From: Isoetes taiwanensis
Lineage: Eukaryota; Streptophyta; Lycopodiopsida; Isoetales; Isoetaceae
DNA: 64,000 nt
Direction of reading: 5' to 3'
Assembly (NCBI GenBank): GCA_021234155.1
Contig: JAJEKV010000802.1
Span: 24,258 to 88,257, forward strand
Shown piece after piece: positions 34,380-44,639 of this stretch (position 1 is its first letter; each line of letters begins with the position of its first letter). The translations under genes were made by a program, and so were the position numbers. The notes under the pieces were generated by a model. It had not been told where the DNA came from and did not search any database. It worked only from the letters and a program-made list of their open reading frames with translations.

Positions 34380-34850
34380 ATAGTGAATTGGCTTCCATAT
34401 GTTTCTATACTTAGTGTCATATGTGATGTTAGATATGGTGATACTTGTGAATGGTGGATTATGCGCCATATGTGGTGCCAAGCTATTGCGCTAAATATTG
34501 CACCACGCTATACGCCACATATGGGGTGGTGGATGCCCCTGCCGGATGTGGTGCCTTCTACATTGCATTGTGGTGCCACATGTGGTGTCTAATGTGGCAC
34601 CACTATGGATCCACATTTTGCACACATGTGGTGTCTTTGGCCATTTGTGGTCTTGGTAATGGATTGCCATATGTGGTGCCTTGGGTGCATTGTGGTGCCA
34701 TATGTGTGGTGTGGCATGTGGCACCGGTTTTGGTGCCATGCCCACCACATGTGGTGAATATGGCGCCATTTGTGGTGCAAAGTTTGTCATGATGGTATTT
34801 GTGGTGTGTAAAGTGGTGCTGTTGTGTCATGTGGTACTAACCTTGGATTA
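34380..34850 (+). repeat. Left TGTGGTG subterminal array
   Basis: About eleven TGTGGTG motifs lie in roughly 400 bp on the plus strand, often as CATATGTGGTGCC or CACATGTGGTG. The array lies about 1.1-1.6 kb from the left TIR. The mirror array on the right has the complementary motif CACCACA at the same distance. Repeated subterminal motifs are known transposase-binding sites in several plant DNA transposon groups. Binding here is inferred. Confidence 0.7.
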
Positions 34851-35616
34851 CTTTCGGATGAATTCAACAGGACAACTGGGAGAATGGATCAACTCTACAA
34901 GATCGAAGTGATTGATTGTAAAGGCAAGGTTGCAAACTTGTGATCAAATCTGCTTGGAGGGTGCTACAAAGCGAAGGTTCAAGACAACTTGAGTTCGGGC
35001 CAGAAGATGAATAAAGATTTAAAAAATGGGAAGGAATGATTAAGGATAAACCAAGTCGTGGAGAGGGTATTCGGGCTATATGCCAAGATCTGAGGTCGAA
35101 GGAAGGAACTATTACGAACTTGAGCGGAGACAAAAATCGAGGAGCTTAATCTGTCATCGGCCCGAGGAAGCGAACACAACAACATTGAAAGTCTTTGGAA
35201 CCAAGGTTAGAGAGGTTTACGTCTTGCAAGAACCGTCTTCCTTTATTTGTCTTGGATCCACTACTTCCGGACCTTGATAAGGCTAAAGATTATGGTAGTG
35301 GCTGTCCCATTGCGTGGCAAAGATCCTCCGGTGGATGGGAAACCACTACCAACTTTGATTCTTGAATACGATCACCAATACCATCTTCCATAATCGCTTT
35401 CGGCCTCTTGAGGTACTTCATAACAAAATTCTGAAGTGCTTAGTATAATTGTATTCTCATTGACAAATTTGCGTTCACTTTGCGGGATTTGTAATCATCA
35501 TTACATTGAGAACTGCGTCATGAATTTTTCTGACATGGGTACAAGCCTTAGGTGTGAGTAGGGAGGATCAAAAGCAACTTCAAGCTCTTGAGGCACTTAC
35601 GGTGAGCACTTATAGG

Positions 35617-35880
35617 TGCTTCGAAAAGAGAGTAAGCTGGCTTAGTCTCCTTCGTTTCACGTTTATTGTCTCTAATTTGCCCCTAGGATGACATAAGCTC
35701 ACTCGGTGGCGAATTAATTAGATAGGTGAAACTTCGAAAAGGGAGTAAGCAGACATAAAACAAGATCTGGCTGGCTTAGTCTCTTTTGCTTCTCTGTTTT
35801 GTGTATCTAAAGTGCCCCACAGGATGAGATCATTTCGCTCATTTTAGGGGACACTTTAGATATATAAAGGAGGAACATCG
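35617..35880 (+). repeat. Tandem duplication with a hairpin inside the 10-kb unit
   Basis: Two diverged copies begin TTCGAAAAGRGAGTAAGC (35617 and 35733) and share GGCTTAGTCTC and GGATGA. The second contains an inverted repeat: TATCTAAAGTGCCCC (35804-35818) and GGGGACACTTTAGATA (35847-35862), with a 28-nt loop. Confidence 0.6.
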
Positions 35881-36179
35881 TAAAGAGAGTAAAAAGTCTG
35901 GAGCTTAGTTAAAAACCAAAGGATAGTTACAATCAATTGTGATTCAATTCCGGGTTTGCGAGCATGGTGCCGTTTACTAATTCAGGACTAGCTTGTTCAT
36001 CTTGGTGGCAATGACTATGTGAGTCCATCTAGCACACCAAAGGGAATTATTTTCTACCCTCAAAGGTAACCAAGTCTTGTTTGATGCAATTGGGATATGT
36101 AGCTTACTTCTTCATCCCTACTTTGTAGATATAGATGTACAATGTGGTCAGTTAGGGGACAAGACACTCACACCCCTTG

Positions 36180-36400
36180 AAAAGCATTAGACCTGAGATA
36201 GAAACTTCGGGCCGTCGGAAGATGCATCGGGTTACGAGGAAGTCGGACAAATCGGGTAGATGTCAACATATCGATAGGTGCATCAAGTCAAGCTCGATGG
36301 TGCTCAAGCCCGGACAACAATCCGCGGATCAACAGATGCATTAAGTCATGCTCCACACCAATCGCCAAAATCGGCAGATGCATCAGTTATGATCTGAACA
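36180..36400 (+). repeat. Degenerate repeats with AGATGCAT motif
   Basis: AGATGCATCGGGTTA, AGGTGCATCAAGTCA, AGATGCATTAAGTCA and AGATGCATCAGTTAT recur at roughly 50-bp spacing. Three ~37-bp GAAGTTTCC repeats follow at 36577-36690. No function is apparent. Confidence 0.5.
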
Positions 36401-36410
36401 AATCGTTTTC

Positions 36411-38190
36411 GTGAATGTAAGTCACAAGGTAACTTCCAACCTTTTATTACTGTCTTCTTTTAATTTGACCCATATAGTTACCGAATGCGTTAAATTTTTG
36501 CACACGGAAGTGTCTCGAGAGAATGTGCAAGAGCAGAATTCCAAGCAAAAGACACCTCAAGACATTCTGAAGGCGAAGTTTCCATCCCGCATGCGAATAG
36601 ATCTTGAAGCAGAAGTTTCCATCCCCGCACCAAGAAATGCTTTGAAGCGAAGTTTCCCGACCTGCGCACCAACTCGTCCCATGAGAAGACTACAAGGTTA
36701 AGCCCAATCACGCTTGTTTTTACTACAATGGAGTTATGGGTAGAAGCTATGACAAGAGTGAGTCCATACCCCCTTGCCAAAGAAGATGGTGTTAAGTTGA
36801 TCACATACCGTGAGAACCAAGTGGGTAGTAACTAGACCGTGTGGGCGAGTTCATAGATTGGTGCGGTCGAGGAATTTTCATATAACAATTTGGTCCCAGC
36901 CTGGGGCTCAAAACTTGAGAGTCATAGTTAAAGGGAGCATTGATGAAACACAAGGACAAATTCAAGTTCATATGGAGTCGGGATCACCGTACCAACACAA
37001 ATTTATTTAAGGTAAAAAGCCAATTTTTTTTGAAGCACACGAAAAAGAGGTTTCATAAAAGAGCGTGCTTCTCATTGATGACAACAGATACAAGGGTACC
37101 TCAATCGTAAAACACCATGATCGTCCAAGCAATTTGGAGCCACGGCCGAGTAGATGGCAATTTCCTCATGAATGATCTAAAGGTTTGGCTTGAGGGGGTT
37201 CTTTGAAAGGGGAATGCAAAGTTATGTGAAAGCAACAAAATGTTGAATATGTTTGACAGCGAGAGTCAAATTTGTATTAATATGATGAAAAAATATAGAA
37301 CTAAAGCCTAGAAATAGTATTATTTGTATATGATGTAACCTCTCTTGACTTTTTAATATAAACAAAGTTTTACTTCAATTGTTCATTTCTTGGCTATTTC
37401 AATGTTCCTCAAGGTTTTCAATGATCTTCCATTTTCTTTGAATGTAAACTTACACCACCAGCCACAGGGGTTTGTAGTGTTAAGAGCGCACATCCAGAGC
37501 CGAGAACACTTGCCACTTGAAGTGTTTAAAGACAGCGAGGAGCCTCTTGTGCTTGATCAAGAGGCAATCGAGAATATTGGAGAAAAGTAGGGATTGGTTG
37601 ATGGTGAGGATAGTCCATTTCTTCATGAGGTTAGTAATTTAATATAAACAACTCAGATTTGGGAAGTCTTACATTTGTTTCTTAAATCATCTTGTTTTAC
37701 CAAACCTTGGACTTTGGCGGGGTGCACCAATTACGCATCAAGCATGACATGGAGCAGTAGGTTCCATTTCATGGATCGCTCATTTACACATTCTTGTCCG
37801 AATGAGCTTGCTTCAAAGGACAAATCTTGTTGCACCCTCAACTTTACAATTTGAGGAATGTACCATTCGCCCGGACATGTTATCGGCTGACCTTTGGGCG
37901 GTGTATGTCATTGTAGATCTTGGAGGTCGACCCGGTTAAATGTCGACCCGGGTGTGTACCATTTTGACGACCTAGAAATGTACAAGGGCTCGAGAGCTGT
38001 CATGAGTTTTTTGTTGAGGATGCAAACACAAAATTCCCAAAGCACCATAAATTTGCGCATAAGAAAATTACAAGTTCCCCACTCGGTCGATTCTTTGGTC
38101 GTGTGGTCCTACTATATGTGTCTTTGTAAAGAAAGTTGTGGCTGATGTAATCGCGAGACTTGGACATACTATCCCAATGCAAGGTGAGTT
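36411..38190 (+). other. Unrecognised coding-like blocks inside the 10-kb unit
   Basis: Several stretches look like decayed exons of an unknown gene. One is 37390-37620 (FVVLRAHIQSREHLPLEVF and VLDQEAIENIGEK, then a stop and GEDSPFLHE before a donor-like GAG|GTTAGT). Another is about 37801-37940 (MSLLQRTNLVAPSTLQFEEC, then DMLSADLWAVYVIVDLGGRPG, ending in TAA). A third is about 38110-38170 (KKVVADVIARLGHTIPMQGE). None has a domain I recognise. They might be a worn transposase or captured host exons. Confidence 0.3.
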
Positions 38191-38539
38191 AAGTAAATTT
38201 GAAGGTATTACTCATCCAATGTGAGGCCCGATATGTTTGTTGAGGGTGTACCAATTTCTAGTTCTGGTGGACCTTGAGAATGATGATTGATGTTGTGAAA
38301 ACACGATTCTTTGTAGTAATGAAAGTGAGGTTGTTGAGATCAATAGATCTTTACTTGTAATCACATGTTTGTATTATTGTAACCAAAGAGGTTATTCTTG
38401 TAACCTATTCTTTCATTGACACTCTAATATACATTGTTGTATACTATTGTATACAATAGACTTTTGACGGTGACGAGCAACACTACGGGTGGAGTTCAAA
38501 TCTCGTAAGAAATTGATGTATTCAAAGATTCATGACAAT

Positions 38540-39205
38540 GTGGTGTTACATGTCGTGATAGATGTGGTGATGCAAATGGTGCATGTGGTGAATCATGTGG
38601 TGCATTTGGTGAACCATGTGGTGAATCATGTGGTGAATCGTAGGTGGCATGTTGGAGCTTCGTGGCATGTTTGACTTTCATTGACCAACATGTTTGGTGA
38701 TGCAAATGGTGCATGTGGTGAATCATGAGGTGCATTTGGTGAATCATGTGGTGAATCATGTGGTGCATCGTAGGTGGCATGTTGGAGCTTACGTGGCATG
38801 TTTGAGCCACCTTGGCATGTTGGAGCCTAGGTGGCATATTTGAGCCACCTTGGCATGCTTGAGCCTTTACATGACCTTTGTTACATGTTTGACTTTCATT
38901 GACCAACATGTTTGGTGATGCAAATGGTGCATGTGGTGAATCATGAGGTGCATTTGGTGAATCATGTGGTGAATCATGTGGTGCATCATAGGTGGCATGT
39001 TGGAGCTTACATGGCATGTTTGAGCCACCTTGGCATGTTGGAGCCTAGGTGGCATATTTGAGCCACCTTGGCATGCTTGAGCCTTTACATGACCTTTGTT
39101 ACATGTTTGACTTTCATTGACCAACATGTTTGGTGATGCAAATGGTGCATTTGGTGAATCATGTGGTGAATCATGTGGTGCATCATAGGTGGCATGTTGG
39201 AGCTT
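38540..39205. repeat. 218-bp tandem repeat (two full, two partial copies) built on GTGGTGAATCAT
   Basis: Full units start at 38691 and 38909, and a partial third at 39127. A partial copy with an internal deletion precedes them. The two full units differ at only two positions that I can see, both CG in the first and CA in the second. Each unit contains nested GGTGAATCATGT repeats and a GAGCCACCTTGGCATGYT repeat. Confidence 0.85.
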
Positions 39206-39639
39206 TTTTTTTTTTATGTTTTTTAGAAAAAAAAATAATGGTCATTTTGAGGTTATTATTAGTATCCTACTAAATCTTTAGGAATAAAGATGCTAAAATA
39301 AAGGTACGAAATCCTAAAATCGTAGCCTACGAAATTAATTTCACGCCAGCCTTTATAGGCTATGGTCGTGAAGGAGAAGCATCGTCCAATTCCTTCCAAC
39401 AGAATGTCGGCATGGCCGCTGCCGCTCTCCCTCCAGCCTCTGCCTCTCCCTCTCCCTTCGCTCATTTGTCCCTCCCCTAAGCACCGAGCGCTTTCAATTC
39501 CTTTGGCACGGTGATGGCCGGTTATGAAATAGGATCTTGGCCAAAATTACCATTTCTTTGAGCAGAACACGAGAGCCCGGTGCAGAGCCACGAGCACGAG
39601 AGCTCGAGTGCGATTCCACCTCTTAAAGCTCGAAGATCT

Positions 39640-40831
39640 TCCGGACTTCGGAAGGAAAGAGGTGGAATCCTCCTCTAATTTCGATTCCTCGATGAAGCCG
39701 CCGATGATCAATTTGATTCCCAAGATTCTGATAACGAATCGGCCAGAGACCAAGAAGAAGAAGAAGAAGAAGAGGTAGAAGGCGAAGAAGAACATGAAGT
39801 TTTTGGAACTCCAAAATTTTCTACTGAGTAAGTAGCATGCATGCATTAAATTTTTGCTTTCTTTTATGTATTCTAAACTAATTTTCTTCACTTTTTCTAC
39901 GGATGAAGCTTGAAGTCCGGTACTGTGCCACCTTTTTTTTTTTTGATCAAGTTAGTCTACGGGCCTTTTGTGCCTTTGTATTTTTGAAAAAGCGAAGGTA
40001 TATAGGCCTTAGTGCCTTCATTTGATCACCCCTTAATGAACTCACCCCTTGTGATCTGGGCCTTAGTGCCTCTTTGTAATATATGATGGCTTTTAGTGCC
40101 TTTTTGAATATATGATGGTCTTGTGCCTTTTGAACCTTGTGTAAATTTCTAATTAAGTATTACGGTATCTTACTGTTTTAACATATGATGGCCTTGTCGA
40201 TTTGTAATCCGGGGCCTTGTGCCTTTTGTTTAATCCAGAAAATAGTTTGTAATGGCTTTGTGTCTTGTGTAAATTTGTGCCTTGTGTAAATTTCTAATTC
40301 TGTTTTACCACAGGCCTGTTTCTAAAAACAGATACCACAGGCCTTAGTGCCTTTCTTTGATCTCACCCATATGTCTAACAGGCGTTGTGCAAGTTTCATT
40401 CAGTTTAATTCAGTTTAATCCAGTTATACCTTGGAATTCATTCAACATTCAAGTACAACTTTCTGTAACTGAAGCATAAAAAATGAGAATGCAAAACAGA
40501 AAATTTCTTTATATTCATAAAAGTTTCTATACAGTACCCTTTACACAATTGCCACAGTAAGTGGATTTTCCTAATACTTTCATATCAATTCAGGGACCTA
40601 ATTTGGGATCCATATATTGCTGTCACCAAAATCAGTCAAGATACTATCAGGAATCTGAGAGCCATTCCATTTTCTGACCGGGTCAAAAAATGGTCAATGC
40701 CCCTGGCTGATTATAGTGAAATCTGTGGTGAAAGCCGTGGTGAAAACTGTGGTGAAGCTGTGGTGATGCAAACGTTGTTTTTATATTTCAAAGGGAGAAA
40801 AATACATATGGAAATCTACCATACCCGGTAG
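39640..40831 (+). other. Splice-supported exon pair inside the 10-kb unit (unknown gene fragment)
   Basis: Exon a is open on the plus strand up to 39827 and ends at a strong donor, CTACTGA|GTAAGT. Its peptide is acidic: DDQFDSQDSDNESARDQ, then a run of Glu, then EVFGTPKFSTE. A frameshift near 39693 separates it from an upstream KLEDLPDFGRKEVESSS. Exon b starts after TTCAG at 40594 and runs open to TAG at 40829-40831: DLIWDPYIAVTKISQDTIRN, LRAIPFSDRVKKWSMPLADY. Joining GA|G gives an in-frame Glu. I do not recognise the protein. It could be a captured host fragment or the unit's own gene. The C-terminal GESRGENCGE stretch comes from the unit's GTGGTGAA-type repeat. Confidence 0.45.
39960..40380 (+). 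repeat. Degenerate minisatellite, GGCCTTAGTGCCTTT type, inside an intron
   Basis: Variants of GGCCTTAGTGCC, GGCCTTGTGCC and GGCTTTTAGTGCC occur about ten times at irregular spacing, between the two exons at 39827 and 40594. Confidence 0.6.
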
Positions 40832-40933
40832 AATAGTTCATACTTCTTATGAAATGAAGTATGCAGAAAAATCAGGGAAAACTATAACCCTGAGCTTCTA
40901 GTATTATCAAAATGCATTAGAGATGACATACAG

Positions 40934-41254
40934 TTACTGGGCCTCAATCAGATCCTGCATTGTGAGATCTGTAACTCTTCTTCTTCCAAGTACATTCAAG
41001 ACTTCATCAAGTGTTTCTGCTGAATAGTTGGTGTAATCCAGCAACACTAAAACATGAGCTTCTCGTTTCTGCTCCCACTTATGATACAGATTCATAAAGT
41101 ATTGTCTCAGGTTGTTGTGTCTCCATGCATCTGGCCTGTCGAGCACTTTTTTAATGGCTGAAGCATGGATCATTTCCTGCTTTAGTTGGATGAACATATC
41201 CCCTTCTTCAAGCCTGGGGAGAGCTGAGAACTCATCCTCAGAATCATACACCAC
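40934..41254 (-). other. Unrecognised 106-codon open frame
   Basis: The minus-strand frame is open and protein-like (VYDSEDEFSALPRLEEGDMF, then RHNNLRQYFMNLYHKWEQKR, then LDYTNYSAETLDEVLNVLG), ending in TGA/TAA-type context at 40934. Its upstream edge has no ATG. A stop (TAG) lies just before the frame, and an acceptor-like GTAG|AAGCGG near 41272 suggests it is a last exon. No domain was recognised. Further minus-strand coding-like DNA lies at 41427-41700 (HQLQMQRDPVGPIFGANKPE). Confidence 0.35.
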
Positions 41255-41779
41255 CCCAGAACCCCGCTTCTACGACGAGCTCACAAGTTAAGTCTCGGCG
41301 CATCGTAAAAAAACAACATCATCCGTGTAAAACAACATCTACTACAAAGAAAGGCAACCGCCTATCAACGCCTTTGGCTTCTAATTCTTTAAGCAACCTA
41401 TGTTTTAAGCCTAGAATACCTCGAATTCATGGGTCCTCCGCCTCTAATATATCCTCCGTTTCTGGTTTATTTGCTCCAAAGATAGGTCCTACCGGATCGC
41501 GTTGCATTTGAAGCTGGTGAAATTGTTTGTGCTTTCGTGTTCTCCTTCGCTTTCTTCCGCCATAGCTGGATTGTGATAAGCCAATGTCCGCATGCAAAAC
41601 TAGATTTATGGTTTTCCCCAATGCGCCCCCGCGACCCGACTTTTGAATGATTGACCTTGCATTTGATGTGACAGATTTCCAATGATTCTCTGTCCCATTC
41701 GTCCATCCTTAATGTAATTTTTTTTCATGGTGTCACTTTCACCCCAATCAATTAAACAAAGGAGATTTCTATTAAACAT

Positions 41780-42330
41780 AGCATATATTATGGATATTCA
41801 TCTTACACCTCGTTATTCACCACACTAGGCACCACATAGAATATATTCACGGATTTATTTTACACCATATTTTTAACCACACTAGGCACCACACTAGGCA
41901 CCACACCGGCACCACACTAGACACCACACCATGTTATTCACCACACTAGGGACCACATAGCATATATTACAGCATTTATTTTACACCATGTTATTCACCA
42001 CACTAGGCACCACAAAGCGTATATTTAGAGCATTTATTTTACACCATATTTTTCACCACACTAGGGCACCACATAGCATATATTACAAAGATGTATTTTA
42101 CACCATGTTATTCACCACACTAGGCACCACAAAGCATATATTGACAAAGCATTTACTTCACACCCGTGCCTCACCACACTAGGGCAGCACAGACATATCA
42201 TATATCACAAAGATTAATAGGCACCACACACCACAAGCAATCACTAACTACAAAGAACCACATATCACAAGCAATCACTAACCACATACCACATTAACAA
42301 TAAAAAATGTGGTGAAGATGAAGAAATGAA
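41780..42330 (-). repeat. Right subterminal array: ~58-bp tandem repeats with CACCACA
   Basis: About seven units at ~58-bp spacing (near 41815, 41875, 41938, 41994, 42052, 42110 and 42170) each contain TTCACCACACTAGGCACCACA or a close variant, plus an AT-rich part with CATATAT and ACACCATGTTA. CACCACA is TGTGGTG on the minus strand. The array is 1.08-1.63 kb from the right TIR, matching the left array's 1.14-1.61 kb. Confidence 0.8.
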
Positions 42331-43379
42331 ATAACCCGTGATTCTTCCGGATAGTGAGTGGCATGATCCCTCTTACATTTCGCTCCAATCTTCTGAACTT
42401 AACATCCTTTGCATTTGAGAGACCCTACTGTTTTCGGGTCCAAAATTCTTTGCTGCACAAGTTCTATGACGTAATCTGGGAATTGCATCTGCTTTCTTCT
42501 AACTCTTTTGTACAAAACCCATTTCCCCCTTTGCAATCTATCTCTTCCCTCTTCAATTTTGCTTTGGTAAGATTCCTAGGATGAACACCCAAAGAAGTTT
42601 ACCAAAACCAGAACGAAGCACCGCGGGATTAGCACTTTCGGTATTAATGCTTTCCTCTTACGGCCATAGCAAGGCAACTACTCTTGGTCGCTAAACTGTC
42701 ATTGCTGTTAGACTTCTTCACAAGTTGAATGGAAGCCACGAGGTTGTCGACCACAATGCTCTTGGCTTGCAAATCTTTCAGCTCTTAAGCCAAGCACGCT
42801 GTCCATTGTGTCATCCCAGATAATCTAGTAAAACCTCTTTCTTTATTTGTTGACAAGCCTTTAGTGGTGCTATGAAATGAAGATAACAATTTTAATACCA
42901 TCCGACGCCTTGTAGAGGCCGTTCAGTGGATCCTCCCTCTGCTGATGCAATTTTTGCTAATTCTTCTTTAGCTTCCTTTGTCTTTTTCCTTTGGCATCTT
43001 TTATGATCCCGTTCTTGTTCGAGTTCTCTTTCTCTTACATTTGCTCGGTTTGAGATTTTTAGGAAGATTTGCTTCCAAATTAAATGATTGAAGGTATGAA
43101 CCAGGATTGATCCACAACCGGATTAAAGCGCCATAGCCGTGTGCTTCAGGAAAGGCGGATGGGTCGTGGGTTTAGAAATCGGTTCGGTGGAGATTGAATG
43201 GGACGGTGTGGCGAGGAAATGGAATGGGGACGGGTGGCGTAAGAATCGGGTTGTTGCAGTTCAAGAAATGATTGAATCCGGCAAAGACATGCACTAGGCG
43301 CCAAACAAACATTTAAAATCGCACCACAAATTTGATATCTCCCACCACATTTTTAGGAGGACAGGGGGGACACCCAGGG

Positions 43380-43405
43380 TGTTCCACTACAACATGCTTT
43401 CACCC
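43380..43405 (-). repeat. Right terminal inverted repeat of the 10-kb unit
   Basis: Perfect reverse complement of 33240-33265, ending ATGCTTTCACCC and followed by CATA. Confidence 0.75.
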
Positions 43406-43409
43406 CATA

Positions 43410-44310
43410 AGAAAGCGTTTTACCTTCATGGAAAGATTTTTTGCAAGATCTTTTGCAGAAACTGAAAGGAGGAGGAGCAAATCTGGGCAATTTTGGAGCC
43501 CAAAACTTGGAACATCCTTTTCAGGTGATTTTTCTTTTGCTGGAAAGGTGCTTTCAGGATTGGGTCTGATCATGCCGAAACTCATCCGTATAAGAAAGCT
43601 ATGATAGAAATTGTGATATTGGGTCAGAATTGACTGCACTATGTATGTTCTTCTGCAGATTGATTCTTGGAGCTAGAAGACGATCTTTGAAGGCACAAGC
43701 AATTGCAAGCTGCTCAAAGATCCCTGCATGAAGAAATTCTCAGGTGGGGGTTTTTCCGTTGATTCTCTGGATTACATGGTTCTTGCTATAAGTAAATTTA
43801 TTCAGGCTTTGTAGTAAGAGAATTGGTGCTTATGTATTAATCTGAATTCATGGATATACTAAGTCGATTTGTTGCTCTGACTGCTACACAAAAAGGGAAA
43901 TCTGTGTCATGTGCAGCTTATAAGAATTTGAGGGAAGCCATGCAAAAATTGATTGGAAAGGGTCGAATTTGGTCTAAACAAGGCCGATTTTGATGATAAA
44001 GTATAGATCTAAGCTTGTTTGGTGCCTTGTTAAGTGTTCTGGATGTAATTGCCCTTTCGGGAATCTGCCAAAAAACATGAGAAACAATGGATCTTCTTCA
44101 AAATTAGAACTGAATTGCAAGGAAAAGCACCAATTTGAAGGTGAAAGGTGCCAATTTTTCTTGGAGAGGCTTAGATTTGAAGACTCAGTGGCTTAGGAAC
44201 TTCCCTGGTGAGCGGAGTTTGGACGTTTCTATTTTTGTTATTTATAGTTGCTTTGTGTCTTATTTGCTATTTATGTCACTCGTGATTTGTTATTTAAACC
44301 CTAAATAAAT
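43410..44310. other. Stretch without a recognisable gene
   Basis: Several short frames occur on both strands, but none has motifs or splice support. Nothing repetitive was noticed. Confidence 0.4.
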
Positions 44311-44631
44311 ATATAAGAACTCAGAAGGGGAATACAGAGGTATGAGGGGCTGGATTTAGCATAAAAGATCCGCCGAGTAAGTCTTGGGCAGCAGGTGATT
44401 TGGTTAAACTCAAGGGACGAAAATATGTAAGAACGTACATTGTTATGGATGATTGAACTTCATAACTAGGAAATAATAACATATAAACTTATTAATTCTA
44501 AGACTAAACTTTTCGCTCCTAGAGATGGGGCCTAGGTCCAAGATCATTCGATAGGTAATATAAGCAGTCACGATGATGAGACCCTCTATGAATTTTTAAC
44601 CCAAAAGTACAGAAATTTTGAGTTCTTATAT
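44311..44631. mobile_element. Possible MITE with 13-bp inverted ends
   Basis: ATATAAGAACTCA (44311-44323) and its exact reverse complement (44619-44631) bound 321 bp of non-coding AT-rich DNA. Size and structure suit a miniature inverted-repeat element. The target duplication is unclear (only TA/TT-type short matches), so a chance inverted repeat cannot be excluded. Confidence 0.3.
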
Positions 44632-44639
44632 TAGACGCA

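Larger units (their letters stand above)
33240..43405. mobile_element. 10.17-kb TIR-bounded unit with mirrored TGTGGTG arrays (putative large DNA transposon)
   Basis: The first 26 bp (starting GGGTGAAAGCATG) and the last 26 bp are perfect inverted repeats. Weaker similarity (TGTGGTGGGA, AATTTGTRGTG) extends about 60 bp further inward, and there is no similarity outward. CATA stands next to both ends (33236-33239 and 43406-43409), a possible 4-bp target duplication. TGTGGTG-rich arrays lie 1.1-1.6 kb from each end in opposite orientations. The interior has a 218-bp tandem repeat, a splice-supported exon pair, several unrecognised coding blocks and minisatellites. No transposase was identified. 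The TIR resembles hAT ends (TAGGGGTGAAA type), but no 8-bp duplication is seen, so the superfamily is open. Confidence 0.6.

Noticed and set aside
34383-34911. Several overlapping Cys/His/Trp-rich frames on both strands
   Set aside because: They are direct translations of the TGTGGTG array (His-Met-Trp-Cys periodicity) and not proteins.
38496-39127. 173-codon minus-strand frame rich in His, Met and Pro
   Set aside because: It is a read-through of the 218-bp tandem repeat, so its periodic peptide follows the DNA repeat.
39547-39891. Minus-strand frame with a poly-Phe run suggesting a membrane protein
   Set aside because: The Phe/Leu run is the complement of a GAA/AAG repeat that encodes Glu on the plus strand, where a splice donor supports coding.
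33240-43405. Reading the two ends as CACTA termini (CCACTACAACATG) of two separate outward-lying elements
   Set aside because: Similarity between the ends continues inward and stops at the proposed borders, and the mirrored arrays lie between them. The inward unit explains more.
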